Shown in pieces: positions 1-6,900 of a stretch of DNA of 13,296 nt. A program made the translations under genes and the position numbers. Source of the DNA: QQUD01 sp039029915 (lineage in GTDB: Bacteria; Chloroflexota; Anaerolineae; Promineifilales; Promineifilaceae); assembly GCA_039029915.1 (NCBI GenBank), contig JBCCFD010000203.1, forward strand, positions 1 to 13,296. Reading direction: 5' to 3'. Positions within the stretch are counted from its first letter, which is position 1. Each line of letters begins with the position of its first letter. The notes under the pieces are model-generated. The model was not told the origin of the DNA. It did not search any database and saw only the letters and a program-made list of their open reading frames with translations.

Positions 1-6
1 CAGGTA

Positions 7-35
7 TTGACACAATTTGATAGTTTTGCTAATAT
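7..35 (+). promoter_or_regulatory. Sigma70-type promoter of the trp operon
   Basis: A consensus -35 box TTGACA (7-12) is separated by 17 bases from a -10 box TAATAT (30-35, 4 of 6 consensus bases). TG at 27-28, one base before the -10, gives an extended -10 element. Initiation is expected near base 42, just upstream of the first T-box helix, which is where such a leader should begin. The position and the strong -35 suggest constitutive initiation, with control left to the downstream riboswitch. Confidence 0.75.
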
Positions 36-266
36 CTCCGCCAAATTAACAGATTAAAAACTTTGAGTCGGAGAAGTATCCTTCAAAGCGGGTTCAAGAG
101 AGTTGGTTCTAGAGCTGTAAAACCAACATCAGCGCAGCAGGAGAATGGGCCGAGGAGTTGCATAGGCGAAAATAATTAAAGTAGCTTATGTCGGTTTTGC
201 CACCGTTACATGGCCAATGGTATCTTCCTTTTTTGTGAAAAAGGAACGCACCGGGAAAGTGAAGCT

Positions 267-302
267 GGTTAACGCGCATCACGCGCGTTTTTTGTTTTAA
301 CC
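267..302 (+). terminator. Terminator-like hairpin at the stem III position of the T-box leader
   Basis: AACGCGC (271-277) pairs perfectly with GCGCGTT (283-289) around a 5-base loop, and T-rich sequence runs to 298. This is the layout of an intrinsic terminator, yet it lies upstream of the T-box sequence, where T-box leaders normally carry stem III. Flanking GGTT (267-270) can also pair with AACC (299-302), which would leave the T-tract as a bulge. It may be an ordinary stem III, or a first, tRNA-independent termination point. Confidence 0.5.
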
Positions 303-335
303 ACGGCTTAAGCAGGGTGGCACCGCGGGAAATGT

Positions 336-382
336 AACACGCTCTCGTCCCTATTTTGGGATGATTGCGTGTTTTTTGTTTT
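336..382 (+). terminator. Regulated intrinsic terminator of the T-box leader
   Basis: The outer stem is AACACGC (336-342) with GCGTGTT (367-373). After a small internal loop, the inner stem is TCGTCCC (345-351) with GGGATGA (358-364), containing one G-U pair and a TATTTT loop. A T-rich tract runs to 382. The 5' side of the inner stem (CCC, 349-351) is the same sequence needed for the antiterminator, so the two structures are mutually exclusive. Confidence 0.9.
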
Positions 383-516
383 ATGGACTCGTTATTTGGA
401 TAGTGGTGAGCGAAAAGAGAAGGCGTAATTAGGCGGTCAATTTTCAGTAATCAGCCAATTACCAATTTGTACTTGTGTTTTTTTCTCTCTTCTCTCTACT
501 CAAAGGGATGTGAATT

Positions 517-2034
517 ATGAATAATCTATACACCCCAACATTAGAACAATTCAGAGAGTATGCAGCGACTGACGTAAATTTGATTCCTGTGTATCGTGAA
601 TTTGCGGCAGATTTAGAAACACCTGTATCGGTTTATTTGAAGTTGATGGATGAATATCATCCCTCTTTTTTGTTGGAATCGGTTGAGGGTGGGGAGCATG
701 TGGGACGATATTCGTTTGTGGGGGTTAATCCACGAGGAATGATTTCGCTAAACGGCCGTTCCATCACAGACTCCCGCAATAATAAAACCGAGACGCGAGA
801 CCTAGAAGAAGGAGAAGATATCCTAGATGTGTTGCGCTCAGAAATCGGTCGTTTTAAACCTGCCCAGCTACCCGGTTTGCCCCGATTAATTGGGGGAGCG
901 GTTGGCTATCTTGGCTATGATGTTGTTCGGGATTTTGAACGGTTACCAGAAACGGCCGAAACTGTTCTTGACCTGCCCGATGCTGTCTTTTTGTTAGCTG
1001 ATACGCTCGTTGTTTTTGACCATGCACGGCACAAGCTCATTTTGCTGTCAAACGCTCGCGTTGAGGATGATGTTGAGGCGGCCTACATTGATGCGATTCA
1101 ACAGATTGAGCAGGTGAGCGAACGGCTCTTGCGTTCACTGCCAGCCATTCCCAAATATCGCTGGGGGTCACGTCACAACGGCAATGGTTCAGATGTGCCA
1201 AAATCAAATATGGATGTTGAGAAATATTGCACCATAGTTGAACAAGCCAAAGAGCACATTGCCGCCGGTGATATTTTCCAAGTGGTGTTGAGCCAGCGGT
1301 TTAGTCGGACCACGAGAGCCCATCCTTTTGCTATTTATCGGGCGTTACGGATGCTGAATCCCTCTCCCTACATGTTTTATTTCAACTTTGGCGAGCTGGA
1401 TTTCCAAGTCATTGGCGCCTCACCTGAAATTCATGTTCGGCTTGAGGATGGGTTAGCAACCGTTCGACCAATCGCCGGGACACGAAAACGCGGCCAAACG
1501 CCTGAAGAAGATGATGCGCTGGCTGAAGACCTTTTATCTGATCCTAAAGAGCGAGCGGAGCACGTAATGCTCGTTGATTTAGGCCGCAATGATTTAGGCC
1601 GCGTATCCGACTATGGCACAGTTAAAGTGAGCGATTTGATGATTGTAGAGCGTTACAGTCACGTAATGCACATTGTGAGTCATGTGACTGGGCAAATGCA
1701 TAAAGATATGGACGCCTTCGACCTCATGCGGGCTACCTTTCCCGCGGGAACGGTGAGCGGTGCGCCAAAAGTTCGCGCGATGGAAATCATCGAAGAGCTA
1801 GAGGGCCAGCGACGTGGTCCCTATGCTGGGGCCGTGGGGTATTTTGGCTACGATGGGTCGATGGACACTTGTATCACAATTCGCACGATGGTCATGCGGG
1901 ACGATACGATTTATGTTCAAGCGGGGGCCGGCATCGTGGCTGATAGCAAACCAGTTAATGAGTTTGAAGAGTGTGCCAACAAAGCCAGAGCGATTTTGCT
2001 GGCAGTTGAGCAAGCAGAAGCAGGGAATTTATAA
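517..2034 (+). CDS. trpE: Anthranilate synthase component I
   Basis: TrpE converts chorismate, with ammonia supplied by TrpG, to anthranilate, the first committed step of tryptophan synthesis in the cytosol. The 505-residue length is normal for the family. The N-terminal domain carries the LLES motif (52-55) of the tryptophan feedback pocket, so allosteric inhibition by Trp is expected. The C-terminal chorismate-binding domain shows PIAGTRKRG (318-326), AEHVMLVDLGRND (346-358), GTVSGAPK (411-418) and GAGIVADS (470-477). The ATG follows AAAGGGATG, a modest ribosome binding site. It is the first gene after the Trp T-box. The protein contains a single Trp residue (W216). A related aminodeoxychorismate synthase is unlikely given the Trp-pocket motif and the trp context. 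Confidence 0.97.
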   Translation: MNNLYTPTLEQFREYAATDVNLIPVYREFAADLETPVSVYLKLMDEYHPSFLLESVEGGEHVGRYSFVGVNPRGMISLNGRSITDSRNNKTETRDLEEGEDILDVLRSEIGRFKPAQLPGLPRLIGGAVGYLGYDVVRDFERLPETAETVLDLPDAVFLLADTLVVFDHARHKLILLSNARVEDDVEAAYIDAIQQIEQVSERLLRSLPAIPKYRWGSRHNGNGSDVPKSNMDVEKYCTIVEQAKEHIAAGDIFQVVLSQRFSRTTRAHPFAIYRALRMLNPSPYMFYFNFGELDFQVIGASPEIHVRLEDGLATVRPIAGTRKRGQTPEEDDALAEDLLSDPKERAEHVMLVDLGRNDLGRVSDYGTVKVSDLMIVERYSHVMHIVSHVTGQMHKDMDAFDLMRATFPAGTVSGAPKVRAMEIIEELEGQRRGPYAGAVGYFGYDGSMDTCITIRTMVMRDDTIYVQAGAGIVADSKPVNEFEECANKARAILLAVEQAEAGNL

Positions 2035-2066
2035 AAGCTTGATAGCTAGTCAGCTAGTCAGCTTTT
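2033..2066 (+). repeat. Hairpin and tandem 8-mer repeat after trpE
   Basis: AAAAGCT (2033-2039), overlapping the trpE stop codon, pairs with AGCTTTT (2060-2066). Inside, GA/TC and TAGCT/AGCTA continue the helix with single-base bulges and an AGTC loop. The 3' arm contains two tandem copies of AGCTAGTC (2044-2059). Only four T residues follow the helix, so it is at best a weak terminator. It may protect the mRNA or partly lower trpS expression relative to trpE. Confidence 0.55.
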
Positions 2067-2107
2067 GTGCTGAAGTGCAGACCAGCTGATATGTTGAATC
2101 GGAGTAA

Positions 2108-3118
2108 ATGATGACTAAAAAAACCGTATTTAGTGGTGTACAGCCGACAGGTAATGTGCATTTGGGCAATTATTTGGGTGCATTTAAGAATTGGGTTGAT
2201 AAGCAAGATGAGAAAGTGAATTATTTTTGTGTCGTTGACCTGCACAGCTTGACCGTGCCACAAGACCCTGATGAGTTGAGGCTCCAGACGCGATCATTAA
2301 CGGCTTGGTTAATTGCGGTCGGGCTTGATCCGAACAAGGTGACGCTTTTTGTACAGAGCCATGTTCGAGCCCATGCTGAAGGCTGCTGGTTGCTCAACTG
2401 CGTCACGCCTTTAGGCTGGTTACACCGCATGACCCAATACAAAGACAAAGCGGCTAAACAAGAAAGCGTTCTCACTGGGCTTTTGGACTATCCAGTGCTG
2501 ATGGCTGGCGACATTATTTTTTACGATGCGGATGAAGTGCCTGTCGGTGAAGACCAAAAGCAGCATGTTGAATTAACGCGCGATATCGTGAATCGGTTTA
2601 ATCATCTTTATGGTCAAGAGTTCTTTGTTGTGCCAGAGCCTGTTATTCCAGAAGTGGGCGCGCGGGTGATGGCACTTGATAATCCAAATGCCAAAATGTC
2701 GAAAAGCTTAGCCCATATTCGCGGGCATGCTGTTCGGTTTGAGGATGAGCCAAAAGAGATTTTGCGCTCGTTCAAAAAGGCAAAGACAGATTCATTTGGC
2801 GAGATTGCCTTCTCTAAGGATCCAGAAAGAGCTGGTGTCAATAATCTTTTGGGGATTTATAAGGCAATTACAGGTAAAAGCTTCGAGGATGTTGAAGCGG
2901 ATTTCCGCGATGCGCGCGGGTATGGTGATTTGAAGGTTGGTGTAGCCGAGACGGTGATTGACCATATACGGCCGTTGCAGGAAAACTACCAGCGCCTGAT
3001 GAACGATCCCGCCGAACTCGATCGCGTCTTAGCTCAAGGTGCCCAACAGGCTGCCGCAGTTTCTAACCCGAAAGTTGATGCCATGAAAGAAATAATGGGG
3101 TTGATTGTACCTAAATAA
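2108..3118 (+). CDS. trpS: Tryptophanyl-tRNA synthetase
   Basis: This class I aminoacyl-tRNA synthetase charges tRNA-Trp with tryptophan using ATP in the cytosol. The 336 residues match the usual bacterial length. The HIGH-like motif is in PTGNVHLGNYLGA (13-25). The conserved VPVGEDQKQHVELTRDI segment lies at 145-161 and the KMSKS loop at 196-200. GGAG (2101-2104) lies 3 bases before the first ATG and 6 before the second (2111), so the protein may start at the second Met. It sits 73 bp after trpE, inside the trp operon, and should therefore share the T-box. Loss of charging would raise both the amino acid supply and the charging enzyme. Finding trpS within the biosynthetic genes, rather than under its own leader, is uncommon. 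Confidence 0.97.
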   Translation: MMTKKTVFSGVQPTGNVHLGNYLGAFKNWVDKQDEKVNYFCVVDLHSLTVPQDPDELRLQTRSLTAWLIAVGLDPNKVTLFVQSHVRAHAEGCWLLNCVTPLGWLHRMTQYKDKAAKQESVLTGLLDYPVLMAGDIIFYDADEVPVGEDQKQHVELTRDIVNRFNHLYGQEFFVVPEPVIPEVGARVMALDNPNAKMSKSLAHIRGHAVRFEDEPKEILRSFKKAKTDSFGEIAFSKDPERAGVNNLLGIYKAITGKSFEDVEADFRDARGYGDLKVGVAETVIDHIRPLQENYQRLMNDPAELDRVLAQGAQQAAAVSNPKVDAMKEIMGLIVPK

Positions 3119-3129
3119 TATAGCTATCG

Positions 3130-3190
3130 GTTTTGAGATATGGGCTATGAGTTTGACAGGTTTGCTAATAGTCCATAGCTCGTAGTCCAC
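3130..3190 (+). repeat. Short-repeat and inverted-repeat spacer between trpS and trpG
   Basis: Three consecutive 7-base units, TAGTCCA, TAGCTCG and TAGTCCA, occupy 3169-3189. GGGCTATGAG (3142-3151) can pair with CTCGTAGTCC (3179-3188) through 10 bp including two G-U pairs. A TTGACA at 3153-3158 has no acceptable -10 box at normal spacing, so a promoter is not called. No T-tract follows the hairpin. Confidence 0.5.
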
Positions 3191-3210
3191 GGCTGATTAA
3201 GGAAAACCAG

Positions 3211-3777
3211 ATGATTCTAATGATCGACAACTATGACTCATTCACCTATAACCTCGTGCAATATTTAGGCGAGCTCGGGCAGGAGATTGAGGTACGCCGG
3301 AACGACCAGATTACGCTGAATGAAATTCGAGAGATGAATCCAGATCATATTTTTATAAGTCCTGGCCCTGGCGAGCCTGATGACGGGGGTGTTTCGCTCG
3401 ATGTTTTACGAGAGTTTGGCCCAAATACACCCATTTTTGGTGTCTGTTTAGGCCATCAATGTATTGGGCAGGTGTTTGGTGGAAAGGTTGTGCGGGCTGA
3501 GCATCAAATGCACGGTAAGACTTCACCCGTTACGCATGATGGCCAGGGAGTCTTCACAGATATTCCAAGCCCATTTCAGGCAACTCGCTATCACTCTTTA
3601 ATTGTAGAAGAACTCCCAGATACGCTAGAAGTGACCGCTCAAACGGCTGATGGAGAGGTTATGGGTGTGCGCCACAAAACATATCCGGTCGTTGGCGTCC
3701 AGTTTCATCCAGAGAGTATTTTGACCGAACATGGGCATCAAATTTTGCAAAATTTTTTGGATCATTTTGGTAAGTGA
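3211..3777 (+). CDS. trpG: Anthranilate synthase component II (glutamine amidotransferase)
   Basis: TrpG hydrolyses glutamine and passes ammonia to TrpE. It is a stand-alone class I (triad) amidotransferase domain of 188 residues, with no TrpD fusion. The nucleophile elbow GVCLGHQ (77-83) places the catalytic Cys at 79, and FHPES (165-169) supplies His166 and Glu168. The oxyanion motif SPGPGEP is at 50-56, and MHGKTSPV (100-107) is typical of TrpG/PabA. AAGGA (3199-3203) lies 7 bases before the ATG. It may also serve an aminodeoxychorismate synthase for folate, since TrpG/PabA proteins are often shared; no pabB is visible here. It contains no Trp residues. Confidence 0.95.
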   Translation: MILMIDNYDSFTYNLVQYLGELGQEIEVRRNDQITLNEIREMNPDHIFISPGPGEPDDGGVSLDVLREFGPNTPIFGVCLGHQCIGQVFGGKVVRAEHQMHGKTSPVTHDGQGVFTDIPSPFQATRYHSLIVEELPDTLEVTAQTADGEVMGVRHKTYPVVGVQFHPESILTEHGHQILQNFLDHFGK

Positions 3778-3786
3778 TGAGAAGGT

Positions 3787-3815
3787 TTGACATTTCATTG
3801 GTGACGACTGAAAAT
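3787..3815 (+). promoter_or_regulatory. Candidate internal promoter upstream of the M16C peptidase
   Basis: A consensus -35 TTGACA (3787-3792) is followed after 17 bases by GAAAAT (3810-3815), which matches 4 of 6 -10 positions but lacks the first T. If active it would start near 3821. It could then express the peptidase, trpD and trpC independently of the T-box, with a leader of about 130 bases. Confidence 0.35.
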
Positions 3816-3909
3816 TACCTGAATTTATTCCTAAAATAACACTGCAAATGCTGAGCTGTTCGGTAGTCATTTTTTGATTAATAAGGTGTCAAAAGCTGCC
3901 GAACCTTGA

Positions 3910-3936
3910 GGAAAAGAAAGTCGAATTTTCTTTTCC
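3910..3936 (+). promoter_or_regulatory. Hairpin just upstream of the M16C ribosome binding site
   Basis: GGAAAAGAAA (3910-3919) is a perfect inverted repeat of TTTCTTTTCC (3927-3936) around a 7-base loop. It ends 6 bases before the GGAG (3943-3946) that serves the peptidase start at 3952. There is no T-tract, so it is not an intrinsic terminator. It could set mRNA stability or translation. Confidence 0.5.
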
Positions 3937-3951
3937 CTTTATGGAGAAACA

Positions 3952-6870
3952 ATGTCCAATTCTTACGGTTTTGAGCTCGTTGAAGAACAATTTGTTGAAG
4001 AACTCAATTGTGATGTTCGACTATACCGTCATACCAAATCGGGTGCACTGCTGATGTCGGTGGCAAATGATGACGAAAATAAATGCTTTGGCATCACGTT
4101 CCGGACGCCACCCGAAGATTCAACGGGCTTGCCGCATATTATGGAACATTCAGTTCTAGGTGGGTCGCATAAGTATAAAGTTAAAGAGCCGTTTGTTGAA
4201 CTGGTAAAAGGCTCTTTTCAAACCTTTTTAAACGCCATGACGATGTCAGACATGACAACATACCCCGTGGCGAGTACAAATGAAAAAGATTTTTATAATC
4301 TTGTCGATGTGTATTTGGACGCCGTTTTTCACCCACTAATTGAGCCACATCATTTAGAGCAAGAGGGGTGGCATTATGAAATTGAGAACCGTGAAGACCC
4401 GCTGATTTACAAGGGGGTTGTCTTTAACGAAATGAAAGGGGCCTACTCAAACCCAAATCAAGTGCTTTACAGTGTAGCCCAAGAATCGCTCTTTCCCGAC
4501 ACAATTTATCGGCACGATTCAGGTGGGGACCCCAAAGTGATGCCTGATCTGACCTATGAACAGTTCCGCACATTTCATGAGACTTATTATCATCCGTCTA
4601 ATGCTTTCGTTTTCATGTATGGGGATGATGCAACTGAGCAGCGTTTACAAAAGCTTGATAGTTATCTTTCGGGGTTTGATGCTAAAACTGTAGCTGCCGA
4701 TATTGATGTTCAGACACCATTTGATAATCCGAGTCGAGTTCGGACAACCTACAGTGTAGAGCCAGATAGTGATTATAGTCAGCAAGGTATGGTGATGGTT
4801 AATTGGGCGCTGCCTGAAATGGTAGAGCCTGAGATGTGGATGGCGTTAAGCATTCTGTCGTACGTCATTATGGGCTCTCAAGGCGCTCCCCTGCGCAAAG
4901 CGTTGATGGACTCTCGGTTGGGTGAAAATACGATTGGTGGGGGCTTTTCACAGCAGATGCGCCAGCCTGTTTTTTCAGCTGGATTGAGGGGTGTGCGCAT
5001 TGAAGATGCCGATAAGATTGAAACGCTGGTATTAGAAACTTTAGCTGATTTAGCCGAAATGGGTTTTGATGAAGAACTGGTCGAAGCAGCCTTTAATACG
5101 ATTGAATTTAGCTTGCGTGAAAATAATACAGGCTCATTTCCAAGAGGGTTGGTCGTGATGTTCCGCGCCTTGACGAGTTGGGCTTACGGGCACGATATGT
5201 TTGAGCCGTTGAAGTATGAAGCTCCATTAACGGCCGTAAAACAAAAAGTTCAATCAGATCCCAACTATCTCAAAACGTTAGTCAAAAAATATTTAATCGA
5301 TAATACTCACCGCAACACAGTCGTCCTAGAGCCAGATCCTGAACAACAGCAGCGGGAAGAACTGACTGAAATCGAAAAGCTAGCGGCGATTAAAGCAAAA
5401 TTATCAGACAATGAAGTCGACGGCCTCATTAAACGAACGGCTGAGCTTAAAGCGATACAAAGCGCTGTGGATGATCCAGCAGAATTAGCCAAAATCCCGC
5501 GTTTGTCCCTTGGTGACCTTGACCAAAAGATCAAAACAACGCCTACTGAAATGAGTCAGCATGGTGATACGACCATTTTGCATCATGATCTTTTTACAAA
5601 CAGTATCCTCTACCTTGAAGTGGGCTTTGATTTCCACACCTTGCCAAAAGAGCTCCTGCCTTACGTAAAGCTATTTAGTCGTGCCTTGACCGAAATCGGA
5701 ACAAAAACGGAAGATTACGTGAAGCTTGCCCAGCGAATTGGGCGGAAAACGGGTGGTGTCTATGCCAGCACTTCTGTCTCTAACAAATATCAGGATGATA
5801 CGGCGAGCACCATGCTTTTTGTGAGCGGTAAAGCGACAATGGATCAAACCGAAGATATGCTGGATATCATGCGTGACATGCTGACGGGTGTCCAATTGGA
5901 TAATCAAGAGCGATTTAGTCAGATGGTCTTAAAATCTAAAGCTCAGCTTGAGGCCGGTCTTGTGCCAAGCGGTCACTCCATTATCAATACCCGACTTAAT
6001 AGCTTCTTTAGTGAAGGCGGCTGGGCGAATGAGCAGTTGAACGGCGTTTCTTACCTATTTTTCCTGCGCAAGCTGGCTGAAGAGGTGACATCTGATTGGG
6101 CTTCTGTGCTGGCAAAGCTGGAAACAGTTCGGGAAACCGTCGTTGATCGCTCAAATATGATCTGTAATGTGACGCTTGGTGGGGAAGATATTAGTCAGTT
6201 TTTACCCCAGCTACACGGGTTTATTGATCAAATTCCAGTTAAAAATGGACAATCTCAAAGCTGGCAGTGGCAACAAACGGCCGTTTCTGAAGGTCTCACT
6301 ATTCCTGCCCAGGTTAACTATGTGGGTAAAGGGGCGAACCTATATCAACATGGCTATGCTTATCACGGTTCAAATGAAGTGATCCGAAAATATTTAGGCA
6401 CTACTTGGCTGTGGGAAAAAATCCGCGTCATGGGGGGGGCGTACGGCGGTTTGTCCACATTCAGTCGTCATACAGGCGTATGGAACTATTTGTCTTACCG
6501 GGATCCAAACCTGATAGAGTCTGTTGAAAATTACGATCAAACAGCCTCGTTTTTACGACAGGGTATTGCGGATGATGAACTGGTAAAAAGCATTATCGGG
6601 GCAGTCAGCGATATGGATAGCTACCAACTGCCAGATGCCAAAGGTTACTCAGCCTTGCTGCACCATTTGTTGGGCATCAATGACGATATAAGACAAAAGA
6701 TTCGAAATGAAGTTTTAGGCGCAACCTCAGCTGATTTTGTACGCTTTGCCGATCAGCTCGAGTCTGTCCGTGACCACGGTCTTGTGGTTGTTCTTGGCTC
6801 TTCTGATGCGATTAATAAAGCGAATGAAGCAAGAGGCGGCGACTGGTTAAAAATACAAAAGGTGATGTAA
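3952..6870 (+). CDS. M16C-family zinc metallopeptidase (PreP/Cym1-like)
   Basis: This is a large insulinase-superfamily peptidase of 972 residues, the full length for the PreP subfamily. PreP members enclose and degrade short unfolded peptides rather than folded proteins. The inverted zinc motif HIMEH (62-66) provides His62, catalytic Glu65 and His66. The third zinc ligand is Glu160 in VVFNEMKGAYS. The middle carries the M16C-associated domain (about 460-710). The C-terminal catalytically inactive half contains GGAYGG and SYRDPN near 820-850. No signal peptide or membrane segment is seen, so it is probably cytosolic. GGAG lies 5 bases before the ATG. It sits between trpG and trpD, 30 bp before trpD, and has about 12 Trp residues, unlike the Trp-poor biosynthetic enzymes. 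A run of eight G (6432-6439) lies in frame. A role in recycling amino acids from peptides is inference. Confidence 0.93.
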   Translation: MSNSYGFELVEEQFVEELNCDVRLYRHTKSGALLMSVANDDENKCFGITFRTPPEDSTGLPHIMEHSVLGGSHKYKVKEPFVELVKGSFQTFLNAMTMSDMTTYPVASTNEKDFYNLVDVYLDAVFHPLIEPHHLEQEGWHYEIENREDPLIYKGVVFNEMKGAYSNPNQVLYSVAQESLFPDTIYRHDSGGDPKVMPDLTYEQFRTFHETYYHPSNAFVFMYGDDATEQRLQKLDSYLSGFDAKTVAADIDVQTPFDNPSRVRTTYSVEPDSDYSQQGMVMVNWALPEMVEPEMWMALSILSYVIMGSQGAPLRKALMDSRLGENTIGGGFSQQMRQPVFSAGLRGVRIEDADKIETLVLETLADLAEMGFDEELVEAAFNTIEFSLRENNTGSFPRGLVVMFRALTSWAYGHDMFEPLKYEAPLTAVKQKVQSDPNYLKTLVKKYLIDNTHRNTVVLEPDPEQQQREELTEIEKLAAIKAKLSDNEVDGLIKRTAELKAIQSAVDDPAELAKIPRLSLGDLDQKIKTTPTEMSQHGDTTILHHDLFTNSILYLEVGFDFHTLPKELLPYVKLFSRALTEIGTKTEDYVKLAQRIGRKTGGVYASTSVSNKYQDDTASTMLFVSGKATMDQTEDMLDIMRDMLTGVQLDNQERFSQMVLKSKAQLEAGLVPSGHSIINTRLNSFFSEGGWANEQLNGVSYLFFLRKLAEEVTSDWASVLAKLETVRETVVDRSNMICNVTLGGEDISQFLPQLHGFIDQIPVKNGQSQSWQWQQTAVSEGLTIPAQVNYVGKGANLYQHGYAYHGSNEVIRKYLGTTWLWEKIRVMGGAYGGLSTFSRHTGVWNYLSYRDPNLIESVENYDQTASFLRQGIADDELVKSIIGAVSDMDSYQLPDAKGYSALLHHLLGINDDIRQKIRNEVLGATSADFVRFADQLESVRDHGLVVVLGSSDAINKANEARGGDWLKIQKVM

Positions 6871-6900
6871 GAGAACATCCATGTCTTATAGGAGGAGAAT

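Larger units (their letters stand above)
60..382 (+). promoter_or_regulatory. T-box riboswitch, tRNA-Trp specific, upstream of trpE
   Basis: This cis-acting RNA binds tRNA-Trp and lets transcription continue when the tRNA is uncharged. Stem I shows the AGTA loop-E half (75-78), an AGAGAG bulge (97-102), a distal helix GTTGGTT/AACCAAC (102-108 with 121-127) and the GAA (143-145) that precedes the specifier. The specifier triplet is TGG (146-148), the Trp codon. The conserved T-box AGGGTGGCACCGCGG lies at 314-328. Its bulge TGGC (318-321) can pair with a tRNA 3' end GCCA, matching the G73 discriminator usual in bacterial tRNA-Trp. AGGG (314-317) can pair with CCCT (349-352) to form the antiterminator, which excludes the terminator at 336-382. 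The class and specificity are clear from sequence; regulation itself is inferred from the family. The following 134 bases up to trpE contain only a pyrimidine-rich tract (478-500) that can pair over 7 bp with 416-422. Confidence 0.95.

Noticed and set aside
3153..3181. TTGACA upstream of trpG as an internal promoter
   Set aside because: No acceptable -10 lies at 16-18 bases (the best is TAGCTC). The downstream TAATAG is only 7 bases from the -35.
3169..3189. Regular short repeats as a CRISPR array
   Set aside because: The units are only 7 bases long with no spacers, and no cas genes are present. No CRISPR array was seen anywhere in the window.
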